Of a stretch of 64,000 bases of DNA, positions 20,702 to 32,500 are shown piece by piece. Both the position numbers and the translations under genes were made by a program. Positions within the stretch are counted from its first letter, which is position 1. Every line of letters starts with the position of its first letter. Origin of the DNA: Brachionus rotundiformis (taxonomy: Eukaryota; Rotifera; Eurotatoria; Ploima; Brachionidae). The notes under the pieces were generated by a model. The model was given only the letters and a program-made list of their open reading frames with translations. It searched no databases and was not told where the DNA came from. The stretch is from the NCBI GenBank assembly GCA_016802295.1, contig JAESIW010000180.1, positions 1,051,342 through 1,115,341 of the forward strand, in the 5' to 3' direction.

Positions 20702-22735
20702 TTAATCTTCCTCTTCTTCTTCGTCATCTTCAACTTTCTCCTCATCGCTTGCTTCTTCTTCGCCTGCTTCGTTTGTTTCTTGAGCTTTCTTAAGCGCTTC
20801 TTCTTGCAAAACAGTTGGATCCTCTGTTTCTGTAATCTCTGGACCGCTTACGTATTCTGACTGTGGCAATGGCGGCAAGACTGGGTTCAGATTATCCACA
20901 GAATACTTTTGTCCCCAACCAACATAAATATTTTCAAATTTTCTAAACAAAAATTTTAATCATTGGAAAAAATGCCTTTACCTAAGAAACTACTTTTCGG
21001 TTCCGAAAGCGTAGGCTCCTGGCCACAAGTTGGAGCGAACATAGGCACAGGCAAATTGGGATACCAAATTTGAAGAAGACTTGGCAGTCCAAGCCGGTTG
21101 ACCATCAATTTCGAAATCTTCAGTTAGTGGTGTTAGTAGTTGTGGACCGACCTCTGGTTCGGGCATATCTGGTTCTTCTTTTTCCTCTTCTTCGTCCTCC
21201 ATTTCGGCTTCTTCTTCGCCTCTTTGGCTTGGATTCCACCATTTGGTTCGACCTTGTGGCAAAATATGCAAAACATGGTGAACCCAATTAGCTGTATCTA
21301 TAAGTTCTCTGGCGGGTAGTCCTTCGAATTCTTCGTTTTGAATGAACGAGTCTCTTCCGCCATCTTCATCGCCTTCAGCTTCGCCTTCTTCATCAAATTT
21401 GTAATAACCAATTGGAGATATATGGGTGCCAGCACTTATTCTTGCAATTTGAGCTCGCAGATAGCTAGCTTCGTTTCCTTGGAATGGCGGATACGAAACA
21501 ACTGGAGCGTCCAAGCGGCCAGTAAAATACTTTCTAATCTTTCTTGCCACAGATATTTGAGCAGGAGTCACATTTGGCAAACGAGTCCACGGTTTACCAG
21601 CTTAAATTTTTAAATATTTACTTATTTTTACATATTATAAGAACATTCTAAAATATGTATTTATCAATTTCAATATTTTATCTTTTGATATAAGGTTTTT
21701 CAAACTAAGCTAGCTTTATTTAATAATTAATATGTAGAAAGTAAAAGCTCTAAAAATGGTTTATCTGAAAATGGACCAAAAAAAATAAAATTTCTTTGAA
21801 AATATTTTAAAGAATCATTCTATATTAATTTTTTTTTAATTTAAAAAATAAAATTTAATTTTATAATTGAAAGAGTGAGATAAATATTTAATAAACTTTG
21901 ATAAAAATGATAATCTACTTACGAGCATTGCAAACATAGTAGACATATTTATTTGTTCCTGTTCCATAAGGTTCTTTCGGAGCTTGTGGTGGGGCTTTAA
22001 AAGTAGATTTTGGCACAGGATCCTCTTCTTCGTTTTCGTCACTCTCTTCTTTTTCAGCTTCTTCAGCTTCTTCTTCCTCTTCTGGCTCTTCGTCGTCTTT
22101 GCCTTCCTGGAATTTCAACTCAGCTACATAGTAATTTTGTTCGATGCCAAACACTTTTCCCCAAAAGCGAATGCTTTCCAAAGCATACTTTTCAACAAGT
22201 TGTTTCAATGCAAGCCAAATGCGGTACGTCTCTTCACGACCGATTCCAACTCCAGCCTGTTCAAAAAAATAACTAAGCTCTAGTAAATTGGGTAGAGGAG
22301 TCTCTGACTCGTCCATTTCACCAATATTCTCTTCCTCTTCACCTTCTCTCTTTATAAAAAATTAATTAATTTAATTACATTTTTATTTCCAAAAACTGAC
22401 AATGTAAAGACTGCGTTGAATTTCGGCAAGCTTGGTCTCGGTCGATTTTTCCGGTTTGTCTATGATGGTGTCAGCGTTGCTCACAAATTTTTCCTTTTTT
22501 TCCAACCGACTTATGTCCTCTAGGACATCAACTGCATCGGTTGGTCTCTCAGTCAAAAGTCTTGTCAAAACTTTTGCCAAATGATCATAGCTTTATAAAA
22601 TAAAATAAATAAAAATTAGTTTTGGAATATTTTGCTTAACCAAACTTACACATTATCTCCAGACTTGGTGCTGGCCTGGAGCAGATATGCCTTTGCATCC
22701 TGAAATTTTTGCTCAATCTCGGTGTTTTCGGACAT
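20702..22735 (-). CDS. RSPH4A: Radial spoke head protein 4/6A
   Basis: Component of the head of axonemal radial spokes, which pass signals from the central pair to dynein arms in motile cilia. Five exons on the minus strand: 22735-22650, 22590-22401, 22349-21923, 21600-20994 and 20942-20702, all with GT-AG junctions in phase, give 516 residues. Family blocks seen: YDHLAKVLTRLLTERP (N-terminal), YFFEQAGVGIGREETYRIW, APGKPWTRLPNVTPAQI (spanning exons 3-4), FTGRLDAPVVSYPPFQGNEA, NWVHHVLHILPQGR, VRSNLWPGAYAFGTEKK and YVGWGQKYS. Long Glu/Asp-rich stretches occur at about 170-200, 380-400 and at the C terminus, as in the family. The exon 2 donor is GTCAGT, a weaker site than its neighbours. Whether it answers to vertebrate RSPH4A or RSPH6A cannot be decided: invertebrates usually have one copy. 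An X-box-like site lies 86 bp upstream of the Met. Confidence 0.96.
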
Positions 22736-22820
22736 CCCTTCAAATGAGTATGCTCTCGTTGAATATAGTTAAATTTTTTTTGTTATTAAAATTTTATTTT
22801 TCTTATTAGTGTTAATAAAT

Positions 22821-22834
22821 GATGCCATGGAAAC
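22821..22834. promoter_or_regulatory. RFX X-box-like motif
   Basis: GATGCCATGGAAAC matches the RFX/DAF-19 X-box consensus (GTNRCC, 2-base spacer, GGNAAC) apart from the second base. It lies 86 bp upstream of the radial spoke gene's Met, the distance usual for ciliary genes, and within the divergent promoter shared with the tetraspanin gene at 23139. Confidence 0.6.
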
Positions 22835-23138
22835 CGAAATAAATAGTGGTACCTCTCTTAATGAACCTCATTTAAGTCAAAATCAGTTTTAACTTTAAAT
22901 AAAATCTTGGAAAAACTTACTCCTAAGCAACGGCATAATCATTTTTTTTACTTTAATTAATTCTGGTTTATTTTTCAGAATTTTTCAAAACAAGTTTTTT
23001 TACCTGAACAAAAAACTCTTTAAGCTTTTTAAAGAATGGAATTTAGAATGAATCGTAGAAGTTTTTGCTCTACTGAAAATAACTCGCTACGAAAAGAAAA
23101 TTATATTTTGAAAATTTTTACAATTATCGTAGCCAAAA

Positions 23139-24150
23139 ATGAAGTTTGGTCAACTCTACAATTTGCCTACAAATAAAATATTCTTTTTTAGTTTTAACAT
23201 TATCTTAATAGTAAGAAAAAAAAGGCAAATTTGAGTCTTATTATCTAATTTTCAAAACATATTTTAGCTAATTTCATGTAGCTATATAGGCTTAGGTGGC
23301 TGGATTTTGGATACAATTGATGAAAAGCCCAACATTCCCGTAATAAAAGAAAATTATAATATTCTTGGAGGTCTGATGGTGGCCACGGGCGTAGCCGCAT
23401 TTTTCACAGCCTTTTATGGATGCTTTGAAACATTCTGTAGAAATAAATACTCCATTTTTATTGTAATTTTTAATTAAAACAAATTTAAATAGATTAAAAA
23501 AAAATTTTTAGTACACTGTATTAATTGTATTATTATTTTTATTGGGAATTGCTGTGGGAATTGTGGGACTTGTTTATTCTGGTAATTTAGGCAAAGAGCT
23601 TTTTTGTTTAAGTTCATGTTTATTTTACAGACATAAGTGACTCTAAAGTATTAGGATTTATTATCAAAGATTTGTTCAACTCAAACAAAACATTTGCTAA
23701 TGATATTCAAACAAATGTAAATTTTAATTTAAAAATTATCTAATTAAAAAAAAATTATTCCAAGTTTAAATGCTGTGGTTTAAACAGTCCTGATGATTGG
23801 AAGGAGATTTTCTTCCAAATTCAAATTCCATCGTCTTGTTGTATAGATAATAATGTAAATATTTAAATTTATTTAGTTTTATTAATTAATTAACTATTAA
23901 TTAAAGGCCAATTGTGAAAATGGACCATATGTAAGATAAATAATTTTAGAAAGTAATTTTTATTTGTTTTCAGTATCAAAAAGGCTGTATTGGTGCAGTA
24001 TCTGAGTCTATTCGACTTGATATGGCAATATCAGGTGGAATATCTCTGGCAATCGGTCTCGTACTTCTTCTAGGAGTTGTTTTAGCTGGACAAGCGTTGA
24101 TGCAAGTTTTTGGGAAGAATGTATCAAATACTTATGAAAAAACTTTTTAA
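23139..24150 (+). CDS. Tetraspanin (first of a tandem pair)
   Basis: Four-pass membrane organiser. Seven exons in phase: 23139-23210, 23268-23462, 23512-23581, 23631-23716, 23765-23854, 23907-23930 and 23974-24150; 237 residues. The first exon (MKFGQLYNLPTNKIFFFSFN) gives the short cytosolic tail and the start of TM1; exons 2-3 hold TM2 and TM3; the large extracellular loop has the diagnostic CCG (144-146), PSSCC (163-167), a further Cys at 174 and GC at 183-184; the last exon supplies TM4 and a short tail. The start was chosen because it gives the only in-phase N-terminal TM1 exon. CD63- or TSPAN-like, subfamily not assigned. A second tetraspanin begins 134 bp downstream. Confidence 0.9.
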
Positions 24151-24283
24151 GCTTTTTGACTTTAATGAATATTTTTTACTAAAAATTTTGATTAAATTCT
24201 TATTTTTTTATTTCAAAGTGGGCAGTAATTTGCTCATTAAGATAAAATTAAGATATTTTTTTAAATTAAAATTAAAAATAGGT

Positions 24284-26123
24284 ATGAGGTGCAGAAGTGA
24301 TCCTGATCACGTCGTAGAACCAATTTTAAAATACATTTTGTGCATTTTCAATGTAGCGGTGTTTGTAAGTATCTATCTTATAGTCATTATATAAATTATT
24401 GTTAATTAGCAAGGTTTTTAAAAGCTCTTACTAAAAATTTAAGTTTTTTTTATTTTTATTTTTACCTTAAGTTAAATCACCAGGTCTTGAAATTAATAAA
24501 AATTTCTAGAGTTTAAATAAAAAGAGATTTTAAAAATTAGCTTTTTAAAAATTTGGGTTAATTGGAAACCAAAAACAAAAAATCTGTTTTACAATTATGA
24601 TATCATTCTAAATATTTAGCTAAAAAATATCTAAATTTAAAGTAATTCAATCTGTTTAGAATTTTTTTAACAATTCAGAAAATTTTGAACTATTTTTTGT
24701 AATTTATTAAGATTTTAAGGAACAGTTATTTAAGTCATATATATCCCAAAATTTATTATGATTTTTACAAAATATTTAATTTCTAAAACTTTGGCAAAAC
24801 TTGGTTTTTCAAGAGATGTTTTATTAAGCTTTAATTAATAATCAGAAAAATAAGAACTAAAATTTTAATTTTTAGTTATTATTTCAAAGTCAAATAAAAA
24901 ATTGTTTTTCGTATGAAAATATTTGAAGACTGTCAAAAAATTTAAATAAAAATTCTTTACAAAAAGTATTAGAATACTTTATTTAATGAACAAAAATTAA
25001 TATTTAAAAATTTTGGACTTATAGAACCATTTAATTATTTTAAATCTAAAATTACTTAATCAAATAATTTGTTTTCCAAATATTTAATTAGGAAATAAAT
25101 AAATTTTTCTTCAAGATTTTAGCTATCGGCTCGATTGTTGGTGGTTCATGGCTTTTGTATGAGCGTGATAATGTGGAACAAACCAAAACAAATTTCGAGA
25201 GTGTATTCGACATGACCACTGATTTAGGCGCTTATTTAATAGCCGTAGGAGTATTAGGAATTATTTTTTCAGTAATTGGACTTGCTGCAACAATAAGAGA
25301 AAATATTTTTTTCCTTAGAATTGTAAGTTGGCAGAAGCTTGACCAAAATTAAATAACCAACTCTTTATTTTAGTACCATTTTGTGTTGATATTGATATTG
25401 GTTCTAAATTTGGTAATTGGGGTTGTATTTTTGATCTATTCGGGAAAAATAACTTCCACAGTTATCCAAAAAATGCAGACCACTTTCCTCTTGAACTACT
25501 ATGATGACAATGAGCTAAAGTCTCTGTTCGATCTTCTTCAAGGTCAGTATTCTTGTTGTGGCATCCAGGGATACAAAGGTAAAAGACATACAATTTGTTT
25601 GCTCAAAGATATTCTAACTGTTTACCAATAGATTGGGACTCGAACCCGTACCATGCTTGCAATTCAACTAAATCATCATTGGCATGCCTAGTTCCTGCAT
25701 CTTGCTGCAAAGATTATGAGGCTAATAAAGATGTATCTTCTATTAAATAAAAATTATGTCCTTAAATTCAATATAATCTAATTTAAGAGAATTAATTTAT
25801 TTTGCAGCCAAGATGTTTTAAGAGATGAGTCGAAATTAAGTAGAATTAACACCGATGGTTGCAGGCAAGCTGTTATCTATTTGGCTCAATTGGGTGTTAA
25901 AGCTTTGAGTGGTGGATTAGTTGGTGTCAGCATAATTTTGGTAAGGATTAAAATTAAATACTTTCAAATTTTTTTTTACATATTTTTTTTCTAAACACAG
26001 GGCGCTACAATTATAATGGTACAATATCTACTAATACTTATACGCAAAGAAAAAGCTTTGTTCAATGCAAAAAATAAATATTCACGATTAGACGAATTTG
26101 AAACAATGGACTATTTAAATTAA
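24284..26123 (+). CDS. Tetraspanin (second of a tandem pair)
   Basis: Six exons: 24284-24364, 25116-25322, 25374-25578, 25632-25732, 25788-25940 and 26001-26123, in phase, giving 289 residues. The N terminus (MRCRSDPDHVVEPILKYILC) starts TM1; exon 2 carries TM1-TM2, exon 3 TM3 and the CCG motif (157-159), exon 4 PASCC (186-190) with extra Cys at 174 and 183, exon 5 Cys204 and GC (222-223) plus the start of TM4, exon 6 the rest of TM4 and the cytosolic tail. The loop thus has at least seven cysteines, more than the neighbour's. Intron 1 is 751 nt, far longer than the others (about 50-60 nt). The exon 5 acceptor at 25787 was preferred over one at 25807 because only the former keeps phase. Confidence 0.9.
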
Positions 26124-26592
26124 AAATATTTTTATTTTATGTTTCTAGAGTCAGTTAGAATATTTTTTTCCTTTTTTTAAAGTAATATTTTCAAAATAAA
26201 CTTGTCTAATAAATTAAAACATTTTAAATATATAATTTTTAAATAAATTGATTATCAATTACTATTCTGGTACTTTTTGTACTTTATGGTATTTATAATT
26301 CTTTATGCCGAAATATATAAAAACTGTTTTTAATTTTTACATAGACTTCGGGTTCTTTAAATTTAAGCGACAATTTAAAATATAGTCAAACGGGGTAAAA
26401 CCGTGAATTATTTTATTTGATCGCTAATTATCTGTGAGATTTATTTTTTTTTTCGAAAAAAATATAAAATAGTTAAAGAGAATATTGACTTAAATTTAGT
26501 AGTAGTAAAAAAAAACTTGATTTAAAATAAAAGAACGATTCAAAAATTATAGTTAAAATAAAATAAGATCTTTAATTAACGTTTCAACGCTT
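26124..26592. other. Intergenic, no gene seen
   Basis: AT-rich DNA after the second tetraspanin. Nothing recognisable. Confidence 0.5.
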
Positions 26593-26852
26593 TCAATGGG
26601 TAAAAAGTAATTGTTTGATCACTTCAACAAAGAGCGTTTCAAATTCTTTAGGAATCCACGAGAAAGCGCCTTTACCATTTTCAGGTCTTTTATAGTTTTC
26701 ATTGATTCGGTCGTTAAGTGTTGAATATGGAATGTTAAAGCGCACTGAAGCTTGATATTTGTTTAATTTTTTAGCTTCAATTTCGGCAATGGCTTTTTGT
26801 AAAGTTTCTTATCTATAAGCTTTTTGGGTTTTTGGAAGTTACTTCTCGGCAT
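26593..26852 (-). pseudogene. HTH psq / CENP-B-like DNA-binding fragment of a pogo-type transposon
   Basis: The minus-strand translation starts MPRSNFQKPKK and, after a one-base frame slip near 26808, continues LQKAIAEIEAKKLNKYQASV and FNIPYSTLNDRI, the helix-turn-helix of the psq type that opens pogo/Tigger transposases and related domesticated proteins. A stop follows about 35 codons later and no DDE domain is nearby. The frameshift and isolation indicate a dead fragment; a domesticated short gene with an intron is a weaker alternative. Confidence 0.65.
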
Positions 26853-27326
26853 TTTTAAAAAGTTTTTTTTTTAAATATCAATCGAATAGAAAATTCACAC
26901 TATTTATTGCAACAAATGAAATTAACGGTTTAATCCCAATCCCATTTTTTTCTTAAACTTATTTTATTTTGAAATTAAAATATCAAAAGAAATGGAAAAA
27001 ATTTAAGTATTACAAGTTGACTTTAATTTTCTTTGAGTAATTTTTGATAACTTAATTTCTTTGTGAAAATACCCAAGTTTATATTTTTTAAAAAAGGGTT
27101 TTAAAAACTCTTCAGCCTCTGTATTTTCCCTAATAATAAAATATCAAGAATTTTAAAAATTTTACTTTTCTTTTCTTAAAACGTTGCCTTTTTAAAGACA
27201 CCAGACAAAATGCTCGAACTTTTAAATCTCTGTTCACTTTTGTGAGAACTCATCCTGAATATGCTGTTGCTTTTGTGAATGCTTTGAATAAAAAGATGTC
27301 AACAAAATTGAAAAGATATTCAAAAA

Positions 27327-27524
27327 TTGTCAAGTCGAAAAATGAGGAGAGAGACAGATGATCTTATCGAATATTTCAAGATTAGTAAATGTAATAGCAA
27401 AGTTGACCGGCATAAATTCATCGGTTCGCCTGGTTACATTCGTAACAGTAAAGCAACATACAAGATAAGTCAGAGAGAGCATTTCATGTTAAATCAAGTG
27501 GTTGATAACTGGAATAGAATATGA
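27327..27524 (+). mobile_element. Non-LTR RT C-terminal fragment
   Basis: RRETDDLIEYFKISKCNSKV followed later by SQREHFMLNQVVDNWNRI resembles the closing region of CR1/L2-type RT ORFs (a block RGDLIE-FKI, then an FxxxxVVxxWN block). The preceding 150 bp read through in a different frame, so the copy is broken. Confidence 0.6.
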
Positions 27525-27911
27525 AGTATTGCCAGCAAGACAATTTTAAAAAGAAACTGAATGATTTTTTTAGCGTCAGATCAACTACAATTAAACAATT
27601 CTTTTTCTTTTTAGTTTTTTTTTTTTCTTTTTAGCATGCGCTAAAGCCAAAAAGAATTACATAAAGTTCTACATAAATTTTTACTAATAAACGCAATTTA
27701 ATTTAATTTAATTTTTGATTTTTCGCGTTTATATGTGAAGATTACCTGCTGTTAAAGTGCAAAGTTTGGCCTTTACCACGCAACTAAACCGTAGTCAGAC
27801 CTTTAACGCTAAAAATTAAATTCAATTTTTTTTAACATGGTCCTCAACGGAAAAAACGCATAGCGTTTTTAAATTGTTTGTGGATTAGCCGCAGCGTCTA
27901 TATACCCGAGT

Positions 27912-28175
27912 TTACGGTATTCTATATTTAAAAACTCTATTCAATTTGTTCCAATCACCTGCATCTATATTCGTAGGGAATGTTTTATGCAGCTTGTAAA
28001 TTTTAGCAAAATCCTTATTCAAAATATACTTTTCTGTAGAGAATTCAGGGAAAGTAATGGATAGTTGGAAAAATTTAATAAAAGCAAGAACTTCTAGTTG
28101 TTTGAAAGGAATACGGAAACAAATTTTCTGATTTATTACTGATGACGAACCATTATCTGCTCCTGCGATGCGCAG
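27912..28175 (-). other. Unidentified coding-like fragment
   Basis: About 85 codons stay open on the minus strand with normal amino-acid composition (for example FAKIYKLHKTFPTNIDAGDW and EFSTEKYILNKD) and end at a TAA at 27912-27914. There is no start Met in frame near the 5' end and no exon context. A related stretch (GAxNGxS-like, about 28324-28372) lies about 180 bp further upstream on the same strand. Probably part of an unrecognised mobile element; not assigned. Confidence 0.35.
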
Positions 28176-28372
28176 TCATTGTCCTCTTTTAGCCGTTCTG
28201 TATATAATTTAAGAAATCAACTAGTATTAAAATCTATTAAAACAACTTAAAGCCACACTTTTAAATTTAAAAATAAAATTCACTGAAAGAGTATTAAGAT
28301 CACAACCTGAAAGACAAGTGTTGACGGACCATTATGTGCTCCTGAGATGGTGGTACTTGTCTTTTTTAGCCA

Positions 28373-29500
28373 TAATTTGAGTATTATTAAAAGATATGGA
28401 CTCTAGAAAATATTAACCAAGAACAGCCCCCATCCCCATAAAATATCAAGTAATTTATACATATTAAAATTGTATTGTAATCAATTAAAACAAAACTAGA
28501 AACTTAACTAAAGATGGAAATCTAATAGGTCTAAATTAGTCATTTATTCACACTGTAACATCAACTAAGAGGTCCGTCTACATAAATGAATGCAACCATT
28601 CTATTTTGTTCTTTTTCTGGAACCAAAAAAATTTTTATTTTTTCAATTCATTTATGTTGATTTATGTTTCAGGTCGTGATTTTAATACTCTTTCAGTCAT
28701 TAAGAATAAAAAAGAAGATAATTTAGATCCCCTAATCCAAAAAACTCTCTCTTTTTATAAAATTCCAGTGAATTCATATAATTGTTATTTCTTGAAGCCA
28801 ATTACAATTCTGTTATCTCTATGATCTTTTTGTTTAAAAAAATTGATTTTTATAAGTAAATATTTAAAGTTTAAAATTGTGCGATTTTTTAATTAGACTA
28901 AAAACAAAACAAAATTTAACTCAACTGTTATCTTTTTCTTGAATTGTTGTGACTTATAACTAAGTCTGATATTTCATCATTTAGATCCTTTTTTGCTCTA
29001 AAAGTTCTGATTTAAGAAAAATTAAATCAATTTTCGATTTATTAAAAAATTATATTGGATGATATTGATATTGTGTCAATTATAGAAAATTTTTTTTATT
29101 TGATGATTAAATTTGAAGTATTTTATTTAAAAATAGGGGAGGGTATATGTAATTTATTAATCTTCTTGGTCATAAATGGTAAAAAACCAGTGAGCATAAC
29201 AGTAAATATTCTAAAAAAGATTCTTATAAATCTCTTTTTTCATTTCATATCGTAGACTTCAATAGAAACATTTTTTCACTTACATGATTAGCTCACTGCT
29301 ATTTTTTATTTTTAATAATTACGAATATTAAAAAATTTAATTGATTATTTGAAGTTTTAAATTGTTTATTTTCTTAGTTATTATCTACTCAAAAAACTTT
29401 TAAGTAAAATTAGTATAATTTAAAAATAAAGAATGTAAATTTTTTTTAATTTAACTTTTAAGTTTTTTATGGTTTAATCTTTAGAGAATAAAATAATTAA
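28373..29500. other. Intergenic, AT-rich
   Basis: No protein-like frames with recognisable motifs. It is the 3' flank of the minus-strand EXOC6 gene. Confidence 0.5.
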
Positions 29501-32500
29501 TTAAAAATTAGCAGTCTGATTTATCAAATTTTTTATCTGCTTTAGAGCCGACTCGATTAGTTTAAGATCATCTTTTTCAGATGTTTTGGCACCAATATCT
29601 AACCTAAAAAGTATTCCCTTTCCTTTAGATGCGCCTTCTCGCAATCTAATTTAATAAAAAAACAATTTAAATTAGATAAAAAGTTGAGTTTAATTTACTT
29701 TTCGAGTAAAATTTGAGCATTATTCAGCTGTACTCTGTTGTATTTATTCTGTGGTTTTCCATAATCATTCAAATAAATTGACCACTCTTTGCTAATGGCT
29801 AAATCAATCATCTAAAAACATATTTTTTTTCTTTATTTTATTAATTTATTAACTTAATTGCTTACTTGACGAACATCAACAAAACAAAATAGAATGGTTT
29901 CATTGTCCAAGCCATCTACTTTTATGGAATGTGCAAAAGCTATTATGAAAATAATTTTAGAATTTTTATCAATAGATAAAAATTAAATGCTACTTTCGCA
30001 TTGAAGAAGGTCTAAATTTAATTGTTCAATTGCTCCATAATTTATCGCTTTTACCTTTGGACTGATCATTTGGCTCAGTAATGATTGTGCTACGTGACGA
30101 CAAGCTGAAACACAGGCAGTCTGTGCCAACTTGCTCTTAAAAAACAGACTTTATTAATATTTAATATTTTTTGATTTAATTAGCTCATGCTAATATATAA
30201 AACATTTCACACTTGTTTTTTTAAATTAAAACAATATAAAAACTTTAAAAAAATGCTTTTAAAAAGTTATAAGACTTGATAGACGAGTTTTCAGAATAGG
30301 AAATAAATTCTAAAAAGGGATATAGAAACTGAGATTACCAATTTAAATACCATAATCATTCAAATAAATTGGTATAATTTCTATGTTTAAATTAAATAAA
30401 AATAAAATCCATAATTATTAATTAGTCTAAAAAAAACATATTTTTTTTTATTCAAAAGCTAAAAGTAGTGGTCTAATTTAATTAGAAAATTTTCCGAAAA
30501 TTTTTACTTAATTTTTTTCAGAATTAGAATTTAGATTGAATACCACAAAAATATATAAAACATTAAGATAAACACTTAACAATAAAAAAAATAATTTTTC
30601 AATTTTTGAAACTTAACGTTTATTTTCTTTCTTTTTATTCTTTTTTTAAAAAATTTTGCCTATGAGGCTTATATCAATAAATAATAATAATTTTTATAAT
30701 TGACAATTTTTATTCAAGAAAACCACAAATTTTAATTTTTGACGCTTTTTACAATCAAACGAAAATCAATGGATCTTGATCTCTTAACTAAAAGTATCAC
30801 TACCAAATTTCAATTGGAAAAGCCACGTTTTAAAAATAGACTTCTTTCCTTCTTCTTAATTTTTCTTTCGACATTCTCTATATATTTTTATAAAATTATT
30901 CAAAAAGATGTAACAATAAGCCTTACTTAATAATCTTATTTATCTATTTAAAAAATAATTTAGTAAGAAACTCCGCGGCTGTTTGGAATGGATCTTAGTC
31001 CTCCCTTTCACCCGCATGACCAATGTTCTTTACATAATTGAAAATTTAAATTTTCATAAAAATTTTTGAATAAAATAAAATATACTTAATTATTTTATTT
31101 TAAAATATATTTTAAATTTTTTATTTACTTAAATAAACAAAAACTCAAGCGACGAAAGTCCAATGGTTAAACTTTCGGAAAAAATTTTGACTTAATGGGC
31201 ATGGATTTTCCAATTCAATCAAAAAAAATAGTTGTCTAATAATAAAAATAGCAACTTATTTAATTTTTTTTTAGTATTCGTGTCTATTCTAATAAATATG
31301 TGGTATAAAACTTAAAAATTTTACTATGATTTTAATGAATCTTTTTTAATAAAATTAGTTATCACCCTTAAAAGGAGACTGGTCTGTCAATAAACGAATA
31401 ATAAATCAACATGCAATATTTATATGCAAATATATCTATAAATATATATAATGAGCAAATAAATAGATAAACTCCATGCTAATTTCTTAGAACATTTAGG
31501 TTACCACATCACTTGGCCACTGTAAAGTGCGATTAAATTAATGTGCTGATTATATTTAAAAAAAAATAATTTTTTCTGGAAAAATCTTACTGGCAAATGG
31601 CTGAAAGAATCCAGATTGCTTTTTAAAAAGTTAAGCAGAAGCTTCATATAGTCTGATGCTTGACCCTGAGCCTCGGTCATGTTCCAATTAAAGCTTTCTA
31701 AAAAAACGAATTAAAATTTATTTGATAAATGATTTTTTATTAAAAAATGAATTCTACCAAGGTCGAGCAGTTGGTCAATTTTACGGTTTAGTAGCTCATA
31801 AATTTGTGTTTCGGCTTCGCTTCTTAAATCCTTAAAAACCGAGATTCCCTGTAATTTGCCAGACTGTTTGGACGAACTGGCCTTGATCACAGAGAGCAAA
31901 TGATGCTCCAAAAGCTCGATTGACTTTTCCAAATAAATAGTATTTACAACAATTTGAACTAGCTTTTTTAAATGTAATTAATTTTTTTTATATTTAAATA
32001 ATAATCCAAATTACTTGAGTAAGAGATACACGGTTTATTAATTGTCTAATATGTTCGCTAAGCTTTTCAGTAATTAGTCTGTTTGTTGGCTTTCTGATCA
32101 TGTCATCTAGCTCGGTCTGACTTGAGTTGAGACCTTCGGAAAATTTCACACAGTTGTTGACAAATTCTTTCATTTCCAAGAAAATCTTTGGCACGCATCC
32201 GCTGTAGGGAAGTCTTCGGAAAAATTCCCCAGAATTATCAGACTTAGGTTCTTTTAAATCCAAAGGAAAAAATTCCATCAGTAGTTTAAAAGCCTCTTCG
32301 CTATCAATTTCCATACAAGTGTAGTTATCTTCTGTGAGAACACTTTGGATGTTCTGGCTTGATTTGTTCAACAGCATTGAATAATATTTTTCTCGTATTT
32401 CTTTTAATAAATCTGACAGCTGAATTGTCGGAAATTGAACTTCTTCTATAGTGATACAAAAAAGGACAATTATTATCTTTAATTTTAGCATTAATTCAAC

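Noticed and set aside
20990..22316. Plus-strand open frames at 21070, 21338, 21984 and 22010
   Set aside because: Antisense shadows of the Glu/Asp-rich radial spoke exons; composition is Phe/Leu/Ser-rich as expected from complementing GAA/GAG codons.
25631..25670. tRNA-like T-arm (GGGACTCGAACCCG)
   Set aside because: It lies in the tetraspanin exon encoding DWDSNPYHAC, and no acceptor stem or anticodon arm can be paired around it.
30739..30930. 63-codon plus-strand frame with a hydrophobic end, inside an EXOC6 intron
   Set aside because: Single short frame without motif or splice context; left out as chance.
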